Origin: Pseudolysobacter sp.
GTDB taxonomy: Bacteria; Pseudomonadota; Gammaproteobacteria; Xanthomonadales; Rhodanobacteraceae
Length of the DNA stretch: 5,794 bases
Direction: 5' to 3'
NCBI GenBank assembly: GCA_025351985.1
Contig: JANXUW010000721.1
Coordinates: 1-5,794, forward strand
The notes beneath the pieces are model-generated. The model did no database searches. It saw nothing but the letters and a program-made list of their open reading frames with translations, and was not told the origin of the DNA. A program made the translations under genes and the position numbers. Shown one piece after another: positions 1 through 5,794 of this stretch; position 1 is the stretch's first letter, and each line of letters starts with the position of its first letter.

Positions 1-206
1 TCTGATTAACCTACTGCGCTCGATAATTTGCGCGCCGGCGGTGCTCGGACTGCGAAGGCAGGATGCTGAAGCGAACATTCGCGCAGCGAATGACCCGCAG
101 GGCGAGTCGCGGATGCGGCGAGTCATCCTCATGTACTCATATGTACACTCCGGTTCCTGCGCTCCGGCGACGCGCAAATTCTCTTCGCTCGCTACGGTTA
201 ATCAGA
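1..206. repeat. Palindromic element with imperfect terminal inverted repeats (MITE-like), left end at window edge
   Basis: No convincing gene is seen here. The first 11 bases (TCTGATTAACC) are the exact reverse complement of 196-206. A second block, AATTTGCGCG at 25-34, is the exact reverse complement of 171-180. A third, CCGG at 35-38, pairs with 164-167. Between the first two blocks the arms are only loosely alike (13 against 15 nt). Inside are a perfect 7-bp hairpin with a 3-nt loop (76-92), a 6-bp pairing of 60-65 with 124-129, an 8-bp direct repeat GGCGAGTC (101-108 and 117-124), and two GTAC copies flanking 137-142. A short non-coding body with matching ends suggests a MITE or another dispersed repeat. 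The right end may run on to about 214 (GGTTCCCT), but its partner would lie left of the window. A structured RNA is the alternative. No target duplication can be tested. Confidence 0.6.
76..92. repeat. Perfect 7-bp hairpin inside the palindromic element
   Basis: CATTCGC (76-82), loop GCA, then GCGAATG (86-92). The pairing is exact. It lies near the middle of the outer inverted repeat and inside the weaker 60-65/124-129 pairing, so the whole region can fold as nested stems on either strand. No U-tract follows on either strand, so it is not an intrinsic terminator. Confidence 0.6.
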
Positions 207-263
207 GGTTCCCTGGCGCCGCGCATCAAGCCACGGCACCGCAATTTTCCTTTTTCGATATGC

Positions 264-959
264 TCAACGTGTACCGAGCAGCACGATGGTTTTGCCTTTC
301 GCCGTGATCATGCCTTGCTCTTCGAGCTGCTTGAGCACACGACCGACCATTTCGCGCGAGCAGCCGACGATACGGCTGATTTCCTGCCGCGAGATGCGCA
401 GTTGTGTGCCCGAGGGATGCGTCATCGCGTCGGGTTCTTCGCACAGGTCGAGCAGGGTTTTCGCGACGCGGTTGGTGACATCCATGAACGCGAGGCGGCT
501 GACCTTGCGGCTGGTCTGCAACACACGATTGGTCAGTTGCGCGCCGATCGCGAACAGGATTTTCGGACACTCTTCGCGCAGCGGGCCTTCGAACAACTGG
601 AACAGGCGTTCGTAGCTGATTTCCGCAAGATCGCAGGCGTTGCGTGTGCGCACCATCACTTCGCGGCGCGGCACTTCGACGAACAGGCCCATCTCGCCGA
701 TGAACTCGCCACGATTCAGATACGCCAGGATCAACTCGCGGCCCTGATCGTCTTCCGACGAGACGGTCAGCGAGCCATCGATGATGTAGTACAGGATATG
801 CGCCGAGTCGCCCGGACGAATGATCAGCGTCTTGTTCGGGTAGCGGCGGCGATGACAGAACGACAGGAAACGTTCCATGTCGTTGCCTTCGGCGGTCAGG
901 AAGGCGGGCGCCTGAACGCGATTCATGTTCTGGTGCAGCGTATACCGCATGTCTGCCAT
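264..959 (-). CDS. clp: Clp, CRP-family global transcription regulator
   Basis: This 231-residue cytoplasmic DNA-binding regulator has the CRP/FNR layout: an N-terminal cyclic-nucleotide-binding beta-barrel (about 30-125), a long dimerisation helix (about 130-158, with the TS pair at 149-150) and a C-terminal winged helix-turn-helix (about 187-213, RQEISRIVGCSREMVGR, with recognition-helix residues R202, E203 and R207). The protein ends KTIVLLGTR, as CRP and Clp do. In the pocket, GEMGLF is followed by R99-E100, where E. coli CRP has Arg82-Ser83. The Glu is the residue found in Xanthomonas Clp, which is released from DNA by c-di-GMP instead of being activated by cAMP. I infer the same ligand here. 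In Xanthomonas, Clp controls virulence, motility and exoenzyme genes. The start chosen is the ATG at 957-959, with AGGAC five bases upstream; ATGs at codons 4 and 12 are less well placed. It is transcribed divergently from speD. Confidence 0.93.
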   Translation of the reverse strand: MADMRYTLHQNMNRVQAPAFLTAEGNDMERFLSFCHRRRYPNKTLIIRPGDSAHILYYIIDGSLTVSSEDDQGRELILAYLNRGEFIGEMGLFVEVPRREVMVRTRNACDLAEISYERLFQLFEGPLREECPKILFAIGAQLTNRVLQTSRKVSRLAFMDVTNRVAKTLLDLCEEPDAMTHPSGTQLRISRQEISRIVGCSREMVGRVLKQLEEQGMITAKGKTIVLLGTR

Positions 960-1183
960 AGATCGTCCTGGTTGGATGATGTGCGGATTCCGCGTGCCCG
1001 AGCAGCAGTTCTAAGCGCTGCCGCGCCCCCCTAGCGGAGCCGCATTCTAACCAACAAAAAATGCTTTGCGCCATGGGTGTGAAGTCACCGTGTTTGGCCG
1101 GCGCGAAAGATTGTAGTTTTCACGTCACATGACTTGCCCCATAATCCGCTCCCGTCTCCACCGATCAAAGTGAGGTATCTGCG
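960..1183. promoter_or_regulatory. Divergent clp/speD promoter region
   Basis: This 224-bp gap separates the two divergent starts and must carry both promoters. For clp, the minus strand has a -10-like TAGAAT at 1044-1049 but no good -35, so its start site is unclear. A small GCGG-AG-CCGC palindrome lies at 1034-1043. Single CRP/Clp half-sites are present (TGTGA at 1078-1082 and TCACA at 1125-1129), but they are not spaced as TGTGA-N6-TCACA, so no full Clp operator can be claimed. Confidence 0.5.
1117..1145 (+). promoter_or_regulatory. Candidate sigma-70 promoter of speD
   Basis: TTTTCA (1117-1122) and CATAAT (1140-1145) are separated by 17 bp, with four and five of six matches to consensus. 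This would start transcription near 1152, about 30 bases before the speD start. It was read by eye only. Confidence 0.35.
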
Positions 1184-2017
1184 GTGGTCAAACCACTTCC
1201 CCGTTTGCGTTTGCAGGGTTTCAACAACCTGACCAAGGCGCTGAGCTTCAATATCTACGACCTGTGCTACGCGGTGACGTCCGAGCAGCGCGATCGCTAC
1301 ATCGATTACATCGATGAGGCCTACAACGCTGAACGCCTGACCCAGATCCTCACGGATGTGGCAGACATCATCGGTGCGAATATCCTCAATGTCGCGCGCC
1401 AGGATTACGATCCGCAGGGCGCGAGCGTGACGATCCTGATCTCCGAGGAACCCGTCATCGACAAGCGCGATGCCGGTCGCGATGCGATCAGCGACGCGAT
1501 GCGCGAGCATCACGATGCCAACGGCGACGGCGATGCAAGCGTGGTTGCGCATCTGGATAAAAGCCACATCACCGTGCACACGTATCCCGAGAGCCATCCG
1601 TTCAACGGCATCTCGACCTTCCGTGCGGATATCGACGTGGCTACCTGCGGCGTGATTTCTCCGCTGAAGGCGCTGAATTATCTGATCGACAGTTTCGAGT
1701 CGGATATCGTGATCGCGGATTACCGCGTGCGTGGATTCACGCGCGACGTGAAGGGCAAGAAGCACTTCATCGATCACCGTATCAACTCGATCCAGGAATA
1801 TCTGGCCAAGCACATTCGTACCAAATACGAAATGTTCGACGTCAACGTGTATCAGGAAAATATTTTCCACACCAAGATGCACATCAAGGACTTCGACCTC
1901 GATACCTATCTGTTCGAGGCCAACGCCAGCGACCTGTCATTCAAGGAACGCCAGCGCATCGAAACCCAGCTCAAGCGCGAAATCGAAGAGCTGTTTCATG
2001 GTCGCAATCTGACCTGA
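1184..2017 (+). CDS. speD: S-adenosylmethionine decarboxylase proenzyme
   Basis: SpeD decarboxylates S-adenosylmethionine to supply the aminopropyl donor for spermidine. It is made as a proenzyme that cuts itself and turns a serine into the pyruvoyl cofactor. The protein (277 residues) matches the long bacterial class known from E. coli: [12 protein letters not shown] near the start, ISEEPV at 86-91, the processing site LDK/SH (cleavage between K126 and S127), then VHTYPESHP, with H132 and C155 as the usual catalytic residues, and GRNLT at the C-terminus. GTG is the start: GAGG sits 8 bases upstream, and [15 protein letters not shown] fits Xanthomonas SpeD, which I recall also starting at GTG. 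The protein is about 13 residues longer than the 264 of E. coli. The excess, rich in H, D, G and N, lies at about 106-119, just before the processing site. The gene converges with coq7. Confidence 0.96.
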   Translation: MVKPLPRLRLQGFNNLTKALSFNIYDLCYAVTSEQRDRYIDYIDEAYNAERLTQILTDVADIIGANILNVARQDYDPQGASVTILISEEPVIDKRDAGRDAISDAMREHHDANGDGDASVVAHLDKSHITVHTYPESHPFNGISTFRADIDVATCGVISPLKALNYLIDSFESDIVIADYRVRGFTRDVKGKKHFIDHRINSIQEYLAKHIRTKYEMFDVNVYQENIFHTKMHIKDFDLDTYLFEANASDLSFKERQRIETQLKREIEELFHGRNLT

Positions 2018-2039
2018 AATTTTGCCTGCGTCGTCATTC

Positions 2040-2068
2040 CATTACGCCGACGTCGTGTCGGCGTAATG
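2040..2068. terminator. Hairpin between convergent speD and coq7, probable bidirectional terminator
   Basis: A perfect 12-bp stem (2040-2051 with 2057-2068, arm CATTACGCCGAC) closes a 5-nt loop. It starts 22 bases after the speD stop and ends 13 bases before the coq7 stop. On the plus strand it is followed only by CTTTGTGG, and on the minus strand by no T-run, so the U-tract is weak. Position and stability still favour a terminator shared by both genes. Confidence 0.6.
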
Positions 2069-2081
2069 CTTTGTGGCGCTA

Positions 2082-2726
2082 TCAGATGCGATACGCCACG
2101 GCTTTCATGACTGCCGATGCGATGCGCATCAGGCTCGGTATCGGCGCCGGCAATTCGCGTGCGCCGGCATTTTTTGCGGCCAGTCCGTGCGCGGCTTCCT
2201 CGCTCTGCATCTGCGCCACGATCGCGCGGCTGCGTGTGTCCTGCGCCGGCAGCACTTTCAAGTGTTGGCCGAGATGCGCTTCGACCTGGCGTTCGGTTTC
2301 CACGACGAATCCCAAGCTCACGCGATCGCCGATCAATCCCGCCATCGCGCCGAGCGCAAAACTTCCCGCGTACCACAACGGATTGAGCAGGCTGGGGCGG
2401 CTCGCGAGTTCATCGAGGCGCTCGCCGCACCACGCCAGATGGTCGGTTTCTTCGGCCGCGGCGGCGAGCAGGTGCGAGCGGATATGTGGATCGCGCGCAG
2501 TCGCGGCCTGGCCGAAATACAGCGCCTGCGCGCAGACTTCGCCGGTGTGATTGATGCGCATCAAGCCAGCGGCGTGCTGCTGTTCGGTCGCGCTGAGTTC
2601 CACTTGCGGCAAAGCGGTCGCAGGCGATAGTCGCGTCGCTTCAGGCTTGGCGCCGAGCGACGTCGCGAGCGCGCGTTCGGTTTCGACGATAAGACGATCG
2701 AGGCGGGAAAGATGACGTGTCAGCAT
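2082..2726 (-). CDS. coq7: Coq7-type demethoxyubiquinone hydroxylase (ubiquinone biosynthesis)
   Basis: This is a membrane-associated di-iron monooxygenase of the Coq7 family, which adds a late ring hydroxyl in ubiquinone synthesis, the step done by UbiF in E. coli. Counting from the ATG at 2724-2726 (214 residues), the carboxylate-bridged iron ligands are in place: E63 in INHTGE, E93 and H96 in EETDH, E145 in the ETERQVEAH helix, and E177 and H180 in [22 protein letters not shown] (114-130) is the conserved hydrophobic helix thought to contact the membrane. The frame stays open up to a TTG at 2793-2795, adding 23 residues. I chose the inner ATG because [13 protein letters not shown] fits the family N-terminus, although no clear ribosome site precedes it. 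The last ligand helix reads EEAAHG where I recall DEARH in relatives; the ligands themselves are kept. The gene lies 75 bp downstream of the iron-sulfur gene on the same strand. Confidence 0.92.
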   Translation of the reverse strand: MLTRHLSRLDRLIVETERALATSLGAKPEATRLSPATALPQVELSATEQQHAAGLMRINHTGEVCAQALYFGQAATARDPHIRSHLLAAAAEETDHLAWCGERLDELASRPSLLNPLWYAGSFALGAMAGLIGDRVSLGFVVETERQVEAHLGQHLKVLPAQDTRSRAIVAQMQSEEAAHGLAAKNAGARELPAPIPSLMRIASAVMKAVAYRI

Positions 2727-2801
2727 GGTCGATTCGCGAGGATGTGATTGAAGCTCAATGTAGGCGCGCCGCCATGTGCAATCAAGTCTGCGCAATACTT
2801 T

Positions 2802-4040
2802 TCAAACATCGAGTTGTTGCGCCAGCAAGCTCAGCGGATGTCGCACCGGCAGCGTTTCGCCTTGTTGGCGCAAACCGTTGCCGAGATAAATGCGGCAGCC
2901 GATATTGCTTGTGAGCAGGAGGTCCGGTACGAGCGCCAGCGTCTGTTGCAGTTTCTCATCGCGCAGCGGCCCGGCGATCTGCGGCTGTTCGAGGAAATAA
3001 CTGCCGGCGGCGCCGCAACAGCGTGGCTCGCTCGGCAGCGGCATCACGCGCAACGCGGGAATGCGCGCAAGCATGGCGGCAATCGCGTGCTGTCCCCTGG
3101 CCACATTGACCTGCGTGCATGGCGTATGCAGCGCGGCGATTTGCGGCAGCGCTTTGAATCGCAGGCGATCGAGTTCGCTATCGCTCGCGATGAATTCGTG
3201 GATTTCGCGTACACGCACCTTGCCATCGGCGAAGACCGAATCGCGCAAACTGCCGAAACACCCCGAGGCCGAAACCAGCACGGTGTCGACGCCGGTATCG
3301 AGAAACGCCTGTCGTGTTGCCGAGTCGTCGTTAGTCAAACCCGCGTGCCGCGCCAGCGCGCCGCAGCAACCTTGCGCGCCCGGCATGATCACGTCATAAC
3401 CCAGCGCCGTCAGCAGTGTGATGCTCGCTGCATGCGTATCCTGGTCGAAGGCCGACGCGACGCAACCTAGGAAGAGACCGACGCGTCCGCGCGACTGAAA
3501 AGCCGGCGATACAATCTCGGGCCACGTGCGTGGCGTGGGCAACGGCGGCAACTCCCGCGCGAGTGCGGCGATTCCGGCACGCTTGAAAAATGCCTGGCCG
3601 ATGCGACTGCGCAAGATAGCGAGTGCGCCCGGAATACGACCGAGCCGCAGCGCAAGATTCAGTCTGCTGCGTCGCGCGAGCACGCCCAGCAACAATCGTC
3701 GAGCCCAGCTCAGCGGCTGAATATCGCGTTGTAATTCGCGCGTCGCCAGCAGCAGGCCGGCATAGTCGACCTCCGACGGACACGCGTTTTCGCAACTCAT
3801 GCAGCCGAGGCAATGATCGAGGTGGCCGAGCAAGGTCGGCGTCGGTTGCAGCTCGCCCGAGGCCAGGCCTCGCGCCAGTGCGATGCGACCTCGCGGTGAT
3901 TCGTTTTCCTGCCGCCCGATTCGATACGTGGGACACTGCGGGATGCACAGGCCGCACATCACGCACTGATCGGCCCGCTGCAGAATCTGCTGTCGCGTGC
4001 TGTTGGCGATTTTTGATGCAGGGGTAGAGGTAAGGGCCAT
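2802..4040 (-). CDS. GlcF-like iron-sulfur oxidoreductase subunit
   Basis: This 412-residue protein has the architecture of the glycolate oxidase iron-sulfur subunit GlcF. Two 4Fe-4S ferredoxin motifs come first: C26-x2-C29-x2-C32-x3-C36-P and C77-x2-C80-x2-C83-x3-C87-P. Two cysteine-rich CCG domains follow: GC193 with GCCG at 224-227, and C308 (HTPC) with RCCG at 340-343; SGC261 and IGC382 add the spaced cysteines. Such subunits pass electrons from a flavin-linked 2-hydroxyacid dehydrogenase to the quinone pool. PRGRIAL (49-55) is also typical. No FAD subunit (GlcD/GlcE-like) lies in the window, so the substrate (glycolate, D-lactate or another) is not established. The ATG at 4038-4040 has no strong ribosome site; another ATG 7 bases upstream is out of frame. 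It probably heads a transcript with coq7, a quinone-pathway neighbour. Confidence 0.88.
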   Translation of the reverse strand: MALTSTPASKIANSTRQQILQRADQCVMCGLCIPQCPTYRIGRQENESPRGRIALARGLASGELQPTPTLLGHLDHCLGCMSCENACPSEVDYAGLLLATRELQRDIQPLSWARRLLLGVLARRSRLNLALRLGRIPGALAILRSRIGQAFFKRAGIAALARELPPLPTPRTWPEIVSPAFQSRGRVGLFLGCVASAFDQDTHAASITLLTALGYDVIMPGAQGCCGALARHAGLTNDDSATRQAFLDTGVDTVLVSASGCFGSLRDSVFADGKVRVREIHEFIASDSELDRLRFKALPQIAALHTPCTQVNVARGQHAIAAMLARIPALRVMPLPSEPRCCGAAGSYFLEQPQIAGPLRDEKLQQTLALVPDLLLTSNIGCRIYLGNGLRQQGETLPVRHPLSLLAQQLDV

Positions 4041-4095
4041 GACTCATGCTATCATTGTCGGCCCACTCGTTTAGCGCCGGATCGCGGGTTTGCAC

Positions 4096-4124
4096 TTGCA
4101 TGGCTTCGCGGCTTGCATTATCCT
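4096..4124 (+). promoter_or_regulatory. Candidate sigma-70 promoter of rplM-rpsI
   Basis: TTGCAT (4096-4101) and TATCCT (4119-4124) are separated by exactly 17 bp, predicting a start near 4131 and a leader of about 37 nt. The heptamer CTTGCAT occurs twice, at 4095-4101 and 4112-4118, across the -35 box and just before the -10 box. In E. coli, L13 represses this operon through the rplM leader; no clear counterpart structure was made out here. Confidence 0.5.
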
Positions 4125-4167
4125 GTCGCGCTCTTTGATCCACGCCCCACGGCCATAAGGTTCCACC

Positions 4168-4605
4168 ATGAAAAGCAGCACGATCAGCGCCAAGCCGGAA
4201 TCCGTGCAGCGCGACTGGTACATCGTCGACGCCACCGACAAGACGCTAGGCCGTCTTGCCACGGAGCTTGCGCGCCGTTTGCGCGGCAAGCACAAGCCGG
4301 TCTACACCCCGCACGTCGATACCGGCGATTATCTCGTCGTCGTCAACGCGGAAAAGATTGCCGTAACTGGCAAGAAGATGGACGACAAGATTTACCATCA
4401 TGTCACCGGCTACATCGGTAACATCAAGTCGATCGCACTGAAGGATTTGCTGGTCAAGCATCCTGAGCGCGTGATCGAAATCGCGGTCAAGGGCATGCTG
4501 CCGAAAAACCCGCTGGGCCGTGCAATGTATCGCAAGCTCAAGGTCTACAAAGGCCCCGACCATCCGCATATCGCCCAGCAGCCGCAGGCGCTGGAAATCG
4601 CTTAA
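4168..4605 (+). CDS. rplM: 50S ribosomal protein L13
   Basis: L13 is an early-assembly protein of the large ribosomal subunit. The 145 residues cover the whole family length (E. coli 142). Highly conserved stretches are RDWYIVDA (15-22), [19 protein letters not shown] (26-44), TPHVDTGDY (47-55), and the [20 protein letters not shown] segment followed by KLKVYKG. The ATG at 4168 has TAAGG seven bases upstream. It is first in an operon with rpsI, 15 bp downstream, the common bacterial pairing. It is transcribed divergently from the iron-sulfur gene across 127 bp. Confidence 0.98.
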   Translation: MKSSTISAKPESVQRDWYIVDATDKTLGRLATELARRLRGKHKPVYTPHVDTGDYLVVVNAEKIAVTGKKMDDKIYHHVTGYIGNIKSIALKDLLVKHPERVIEIAVKGMLPKNPLGRAMYRKLKVYKGPDHPHIAQQPQALEIA

Positions 4606-4620
4606 TCGGCAGGAATCAAG

Positions 4621-5016
4621 ATGGCTATCACACAGAATAACTACGGCACCGGCCGTCGCAAATCCGCCGCCGCACGCGTGTTCCTGCGTCCGGGCAATGG
4701 CGCGATCATCGTCAACGGCTTGCCGCTGGATCAGTTCTTCGGTCGCGAAACGGCACGCATGATCGTGCGTCAGCCGCTGGAACTGACCAAGCTCGGCGAA
4801 AAGTTCGACATCCTCGCCACGGTAGAAGGCGGCGGCAACTCCGGCCAGGCTGGTGCGATCCGTCTCGGTCTGTCGCGCGCGCTGGTCGAATACGATGAAA
4901 CGCTGAAATCTCCGCTACGCAAAGCCGGTTTCATGACCCGCGATGCACGCGAAGTCGAGCGCAAGAAGGTCGGCCTGCACAAAGCTCGTCGCGCCACCCA
5001 GTTCTCGAAGCGCTAA
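4621..5016 (+). CDS. rpsI: 30S ribosomal protein S9
   Basis: S9 is a small-subunit head protein whose C-terminal tail reaches the P-site tRNA. The 131 residues are full length (E. coli 130). [19 protein letters not shown] sits near the start, [16 protein letters not shown] in the middle, and the [14 protein letters not shown] loop follows. The basic tail ends in the invariant QFSKR. The ATG at 4621 has AGGA six bases upstream. It is co-transcribed with rplM. No terminator was seen between its stop and the tRNA that begins 21 bases later, so transcription probably reads into the tRNA. Confidence 0.98.
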   Translation: MAITQNNYGTGRRKSAAARVFLRPGNGAIIVNGLPLDQFFGRETARMIVRQPLELTKLGEKFDILATVEGGGNSGQAGAIRLGLSRALVEYDETLKSPLRKAGFMTRDAREVERKKVGLHKARRATQFSKR

Positions 5017-5037
5017 TACCCGTTCGACCTCTGTTTT

Positions 5038-5111
5038 TGGGGGATCGTCCAATGGTAGGACTACGGTCTCTGACACCGTCAATCTAGGTTCGAATCCTAG
5101 TCCCCCAGCCA
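5038..5111 (+). tRNA. tRNA-Gln, anticodon CUG
   Basis: This is a complete 74-nt cloverleaf. The acceptor stem is TGGGGGA (5038-5044) with TCCCCCA (5101-5107), then discriminator G and an encoded CCA (5109-5111). The D-stem is GTCC/GGAC, the anticodon stem ACGGT/ACCGT with loop CTCTGAC (anticodon CTG at 5070-5072, preceded by T), and the T-stem CTAGG/CCTAG with loop TTCGAAT. The weak first pair U1-A72 and the G discriminator are typical of bacterial glutamine tRNAs. It begins 21 bp after rpsI. TAATAC at the rpsI stop resembles a -10 box but lacks a -35, so read-through from the ribosomal operon is more likely than a private promoter. An integrase gene follows. Confidence 0.96.
5084..5111 (+). 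other. Candidate integration (att) site in the 3' half of tRNA-Gln
   Basis: The T-arm and acceptor 3' strand through CCA form the region most often used as the crossover site by tyrosine recombinases that target tRNA genes. An integrase gene begins 81 bp downstream. The intact 3' end would be the copy carried by or shared with the element. A second copy, which would prove the site, would have to lie beyond the right edge. This is an inference from position only. Confidence 0.4.
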
Positions 5112-5119
5112 ACACACTT

Positions 5120-5146
5120 AAGCCCTTGATTTTCAAGGGCTTTTTT
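5120..5146 (+). terminator. Intrinsic terminator after tRNA-Gln
   Basis: AAGCCCTTGA (5120-5129), a TTT loop and TCAAGGGCTT (5133-5142) form a 10-bp stem that runs into six T residues (5141-5146), a standard rho-independent terminator. It ends the rplM-rpsI-tRNA transcript and separates it from the integrase gene. Confidence 0.9.
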
Positions 5147-5192
5147 GTTGCCTTTGATTTCTGCACTCGCACACAGGCTCGGATACAAAGCC

Positions 5193-5794
5193 ATGCGATT
5201 GCCCCATCATTTGTTGCGCACACCCAGCGGTGTCTTCTATTTCCAGATGCGCGTGCCGAAGTTATTTCAGGCCGCGTTGGGCACAACGGTGCTGCGCCGC
5301 AGTCTCGGCACACGGGACGGAAATGTGGCCCGTGTCTGGTCTTACGCGTTGTCCCTGCGTTACGCTCAAGCCTTTGCAGGGAACAGGGACGACGCGATGC
5401 AAAAGCCACCCCCACCGATTGCCGATCTGGTCCGGGCGCTGGAAAGCGGCGACACGCGACCGTATGAGCTTCAGACAGACCCAGTGACCGGAGCGATCAC
5501 GCGTTTGCGCACAGACGGAACGCAGGCCGATGCGACGGCGGCGCAAAAGGCGATGGAAACCCTGCTACGCCATTCCGCGCTGATGGCCGCACCCGTGCCA
5601 CCCAGCCGTCCCAAACCGATCGGCAAAACACTGGAAGGCGCGCTTCTCACCTACGCCATGACGGAAGGTCCGGGTCTTCGCCCGAATACCTGGGAGGCAC
5701 GTCAACGAGCGACCACTTCGTTCATTGAGGCTCTCGGCGCCAAGACCTTGGTGACCGATGTCACACGCCCGCTGGCCAGCGCCTGGGCGCATGG
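5193..5794 (+). CDS. Phage-type tyrosine recombinase (integrase), N-terminal part, cut by window edge
   Basis: The frame is open from the ATG at 5193 to the last base: 200 codons and no stop. The first about 65 residues (LLRTPSGVFYFQMRVP at 8-23, then RRSLGTRD) match the N-terminal domain of site-specific integrases that I know as the DUF6538 type, usually written as GG-x-YYFRRRVP followed by SLGT. After a variable linker with YELQTDPVTG, residues from about 143 (KTLEGALLTYA, then LRPNTWEARQRATTSFIEALG) look like the SAM-like core-binding domain. The catalytic domain with its Arg, His and Tyr residues lies outside the window, so activity cannot be judged. The start has only a weak ribosome site (GGA at 5181-5183); the upstream frame stays open, but only with TTG codons. 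It lies next to tRNA-Gln and points away from it, as in many genomic islands and prophages. Confidence 0.85.
   Translation, partial: MRLPHHLLRTPSGVFYFQMRVPKLFQAALGTTVLRRSLGTRDGNVARVWSYALSLRYAQAFAGNRDDAMQKPPPPIADLVRALESGDTRPYELQTDPVTGAITRLRTDGTQADATAAQKAMETLLRHSALMAAPVPPSRPKPIGKTLEGALLTYAMTEGPGLRPNTWEARQRATTSFIEALGAKTLVTDVTRPLASAWAH

Noticed and set aside
215..240. Possible clp terminator hairpin (GGCGCCG with CGGCACC)
   Set aside because: It can pair on the minus strand with one G-U, but the loop is 12 nt and no U-tract follows, so it is too weak to call.
63..1034. 323-codon open frame on the plus strand across clp
   Set aside because: It lies antisense to the clear clp gene, continues through the palindromic element and the promoter region, and its product shows no family I recognise. 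Long antisense frames are common in GC-rich DNA.
1078..1129. Possible Clp/CRP operator between clp and speD
   Set aside because: TGTGA and TCACA half-sites exist but are 42 bp apart, and neither has a partner at the required 6-bp spacing.
1085..1882. 265-codon open frame on the minus strand across speD
   Set aside because: It mirrors speD codon by codon, and its product resembles no family I know. It also covers the speD promoter region. It is a shadow of a highly conserved gene.
2727..2795. Longer Coq7 starting at the TTG at 2793-2795
   Set aside because: The added 23 residues are not typical of the family, and TTG is a rare start. The ATG at 2724-2726 fits the usual N-terminus better, though without a clear ribosome site the longer form is not excluded.
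2748..3470. 240-codon open frame on the plus strand opposite the iron-sulfur gene
   Set aside because: It is antisense to a gene with all expected cysteine motifs, and its product is rich in Arg, Ala and Gln with no recognisable motif.
4943..5467. 174-codon plus-strand frame spanning the rpsI end, the tRNA and the integrase start
   Set aside because: It overlaps rpsI, runs straight through a functional tRNA and its terminator, and conflicts with the integrase frame, which has clear family motifs.

Overview
The window looks like a chromosomal segment from a member of the Xanthomonadales (Lysobacterales). A Rhodanobacteraceae relative such as Dyella, Rhodanobacter or Luteibacter is plausible, but I infer this from recalled protein similarity and gene order, not from a search. 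The main pointers are a Clp-type CRP-family regulator with the Arg-Glu signature in its nucleotide pocket, a divergent GTG-started speD, and the coq7 and rplM-rpsI neighbourhood. The DNA is moderately GC-rich throughout, with no obvious change in composition.

Layout from left to right. Bases 1-206 hold a non-coding, palindromic element with matching ends and internal hairpins, probably a small non-autonomous mobile element or dispersed repeat. It is cut by the left edge of the window. Next is clp on the minus strand (264-959). A 224-bp divergent promoter region separates clp from speD on the plus strand (1184-2017). speD and coq7 converge on a perfect 12-bp hairpin at 2040-2068. coq7 (2082-2726) and a GlcF-like iron-sulfur oxidoreductase subunit gene (2802-4040) both lie on the minus strand and may form an operon. 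A second divergent promoter region (4041-4167) drives rplM and rpsI on the plus strand. They are followed 21 bp later by a tRNA-Gln(CUG) gene and a strong intrinsic terminator. From 5193 to the right edge runs the N-terminal 200 codons of a phage-type tyrosine recombinase, reading out of the window.

Most genes here are housekeeping: a global regulator, spermidine precursor synthesis, ubiquinone synthesis, flavoprotein-linked electron transfer, and two ribosomal proteins with a tRNA. The two accessory signals are at the edges. On the right, an integrase gene starts 81 bp after a tRNA 3' end, the classic signature of an integrated element whose body lies outside the window. On the left is the palindromic element. 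No complete new system can be seen inside these 5.8 kb; the most promising lead is whatever lies to the right of the integrase.
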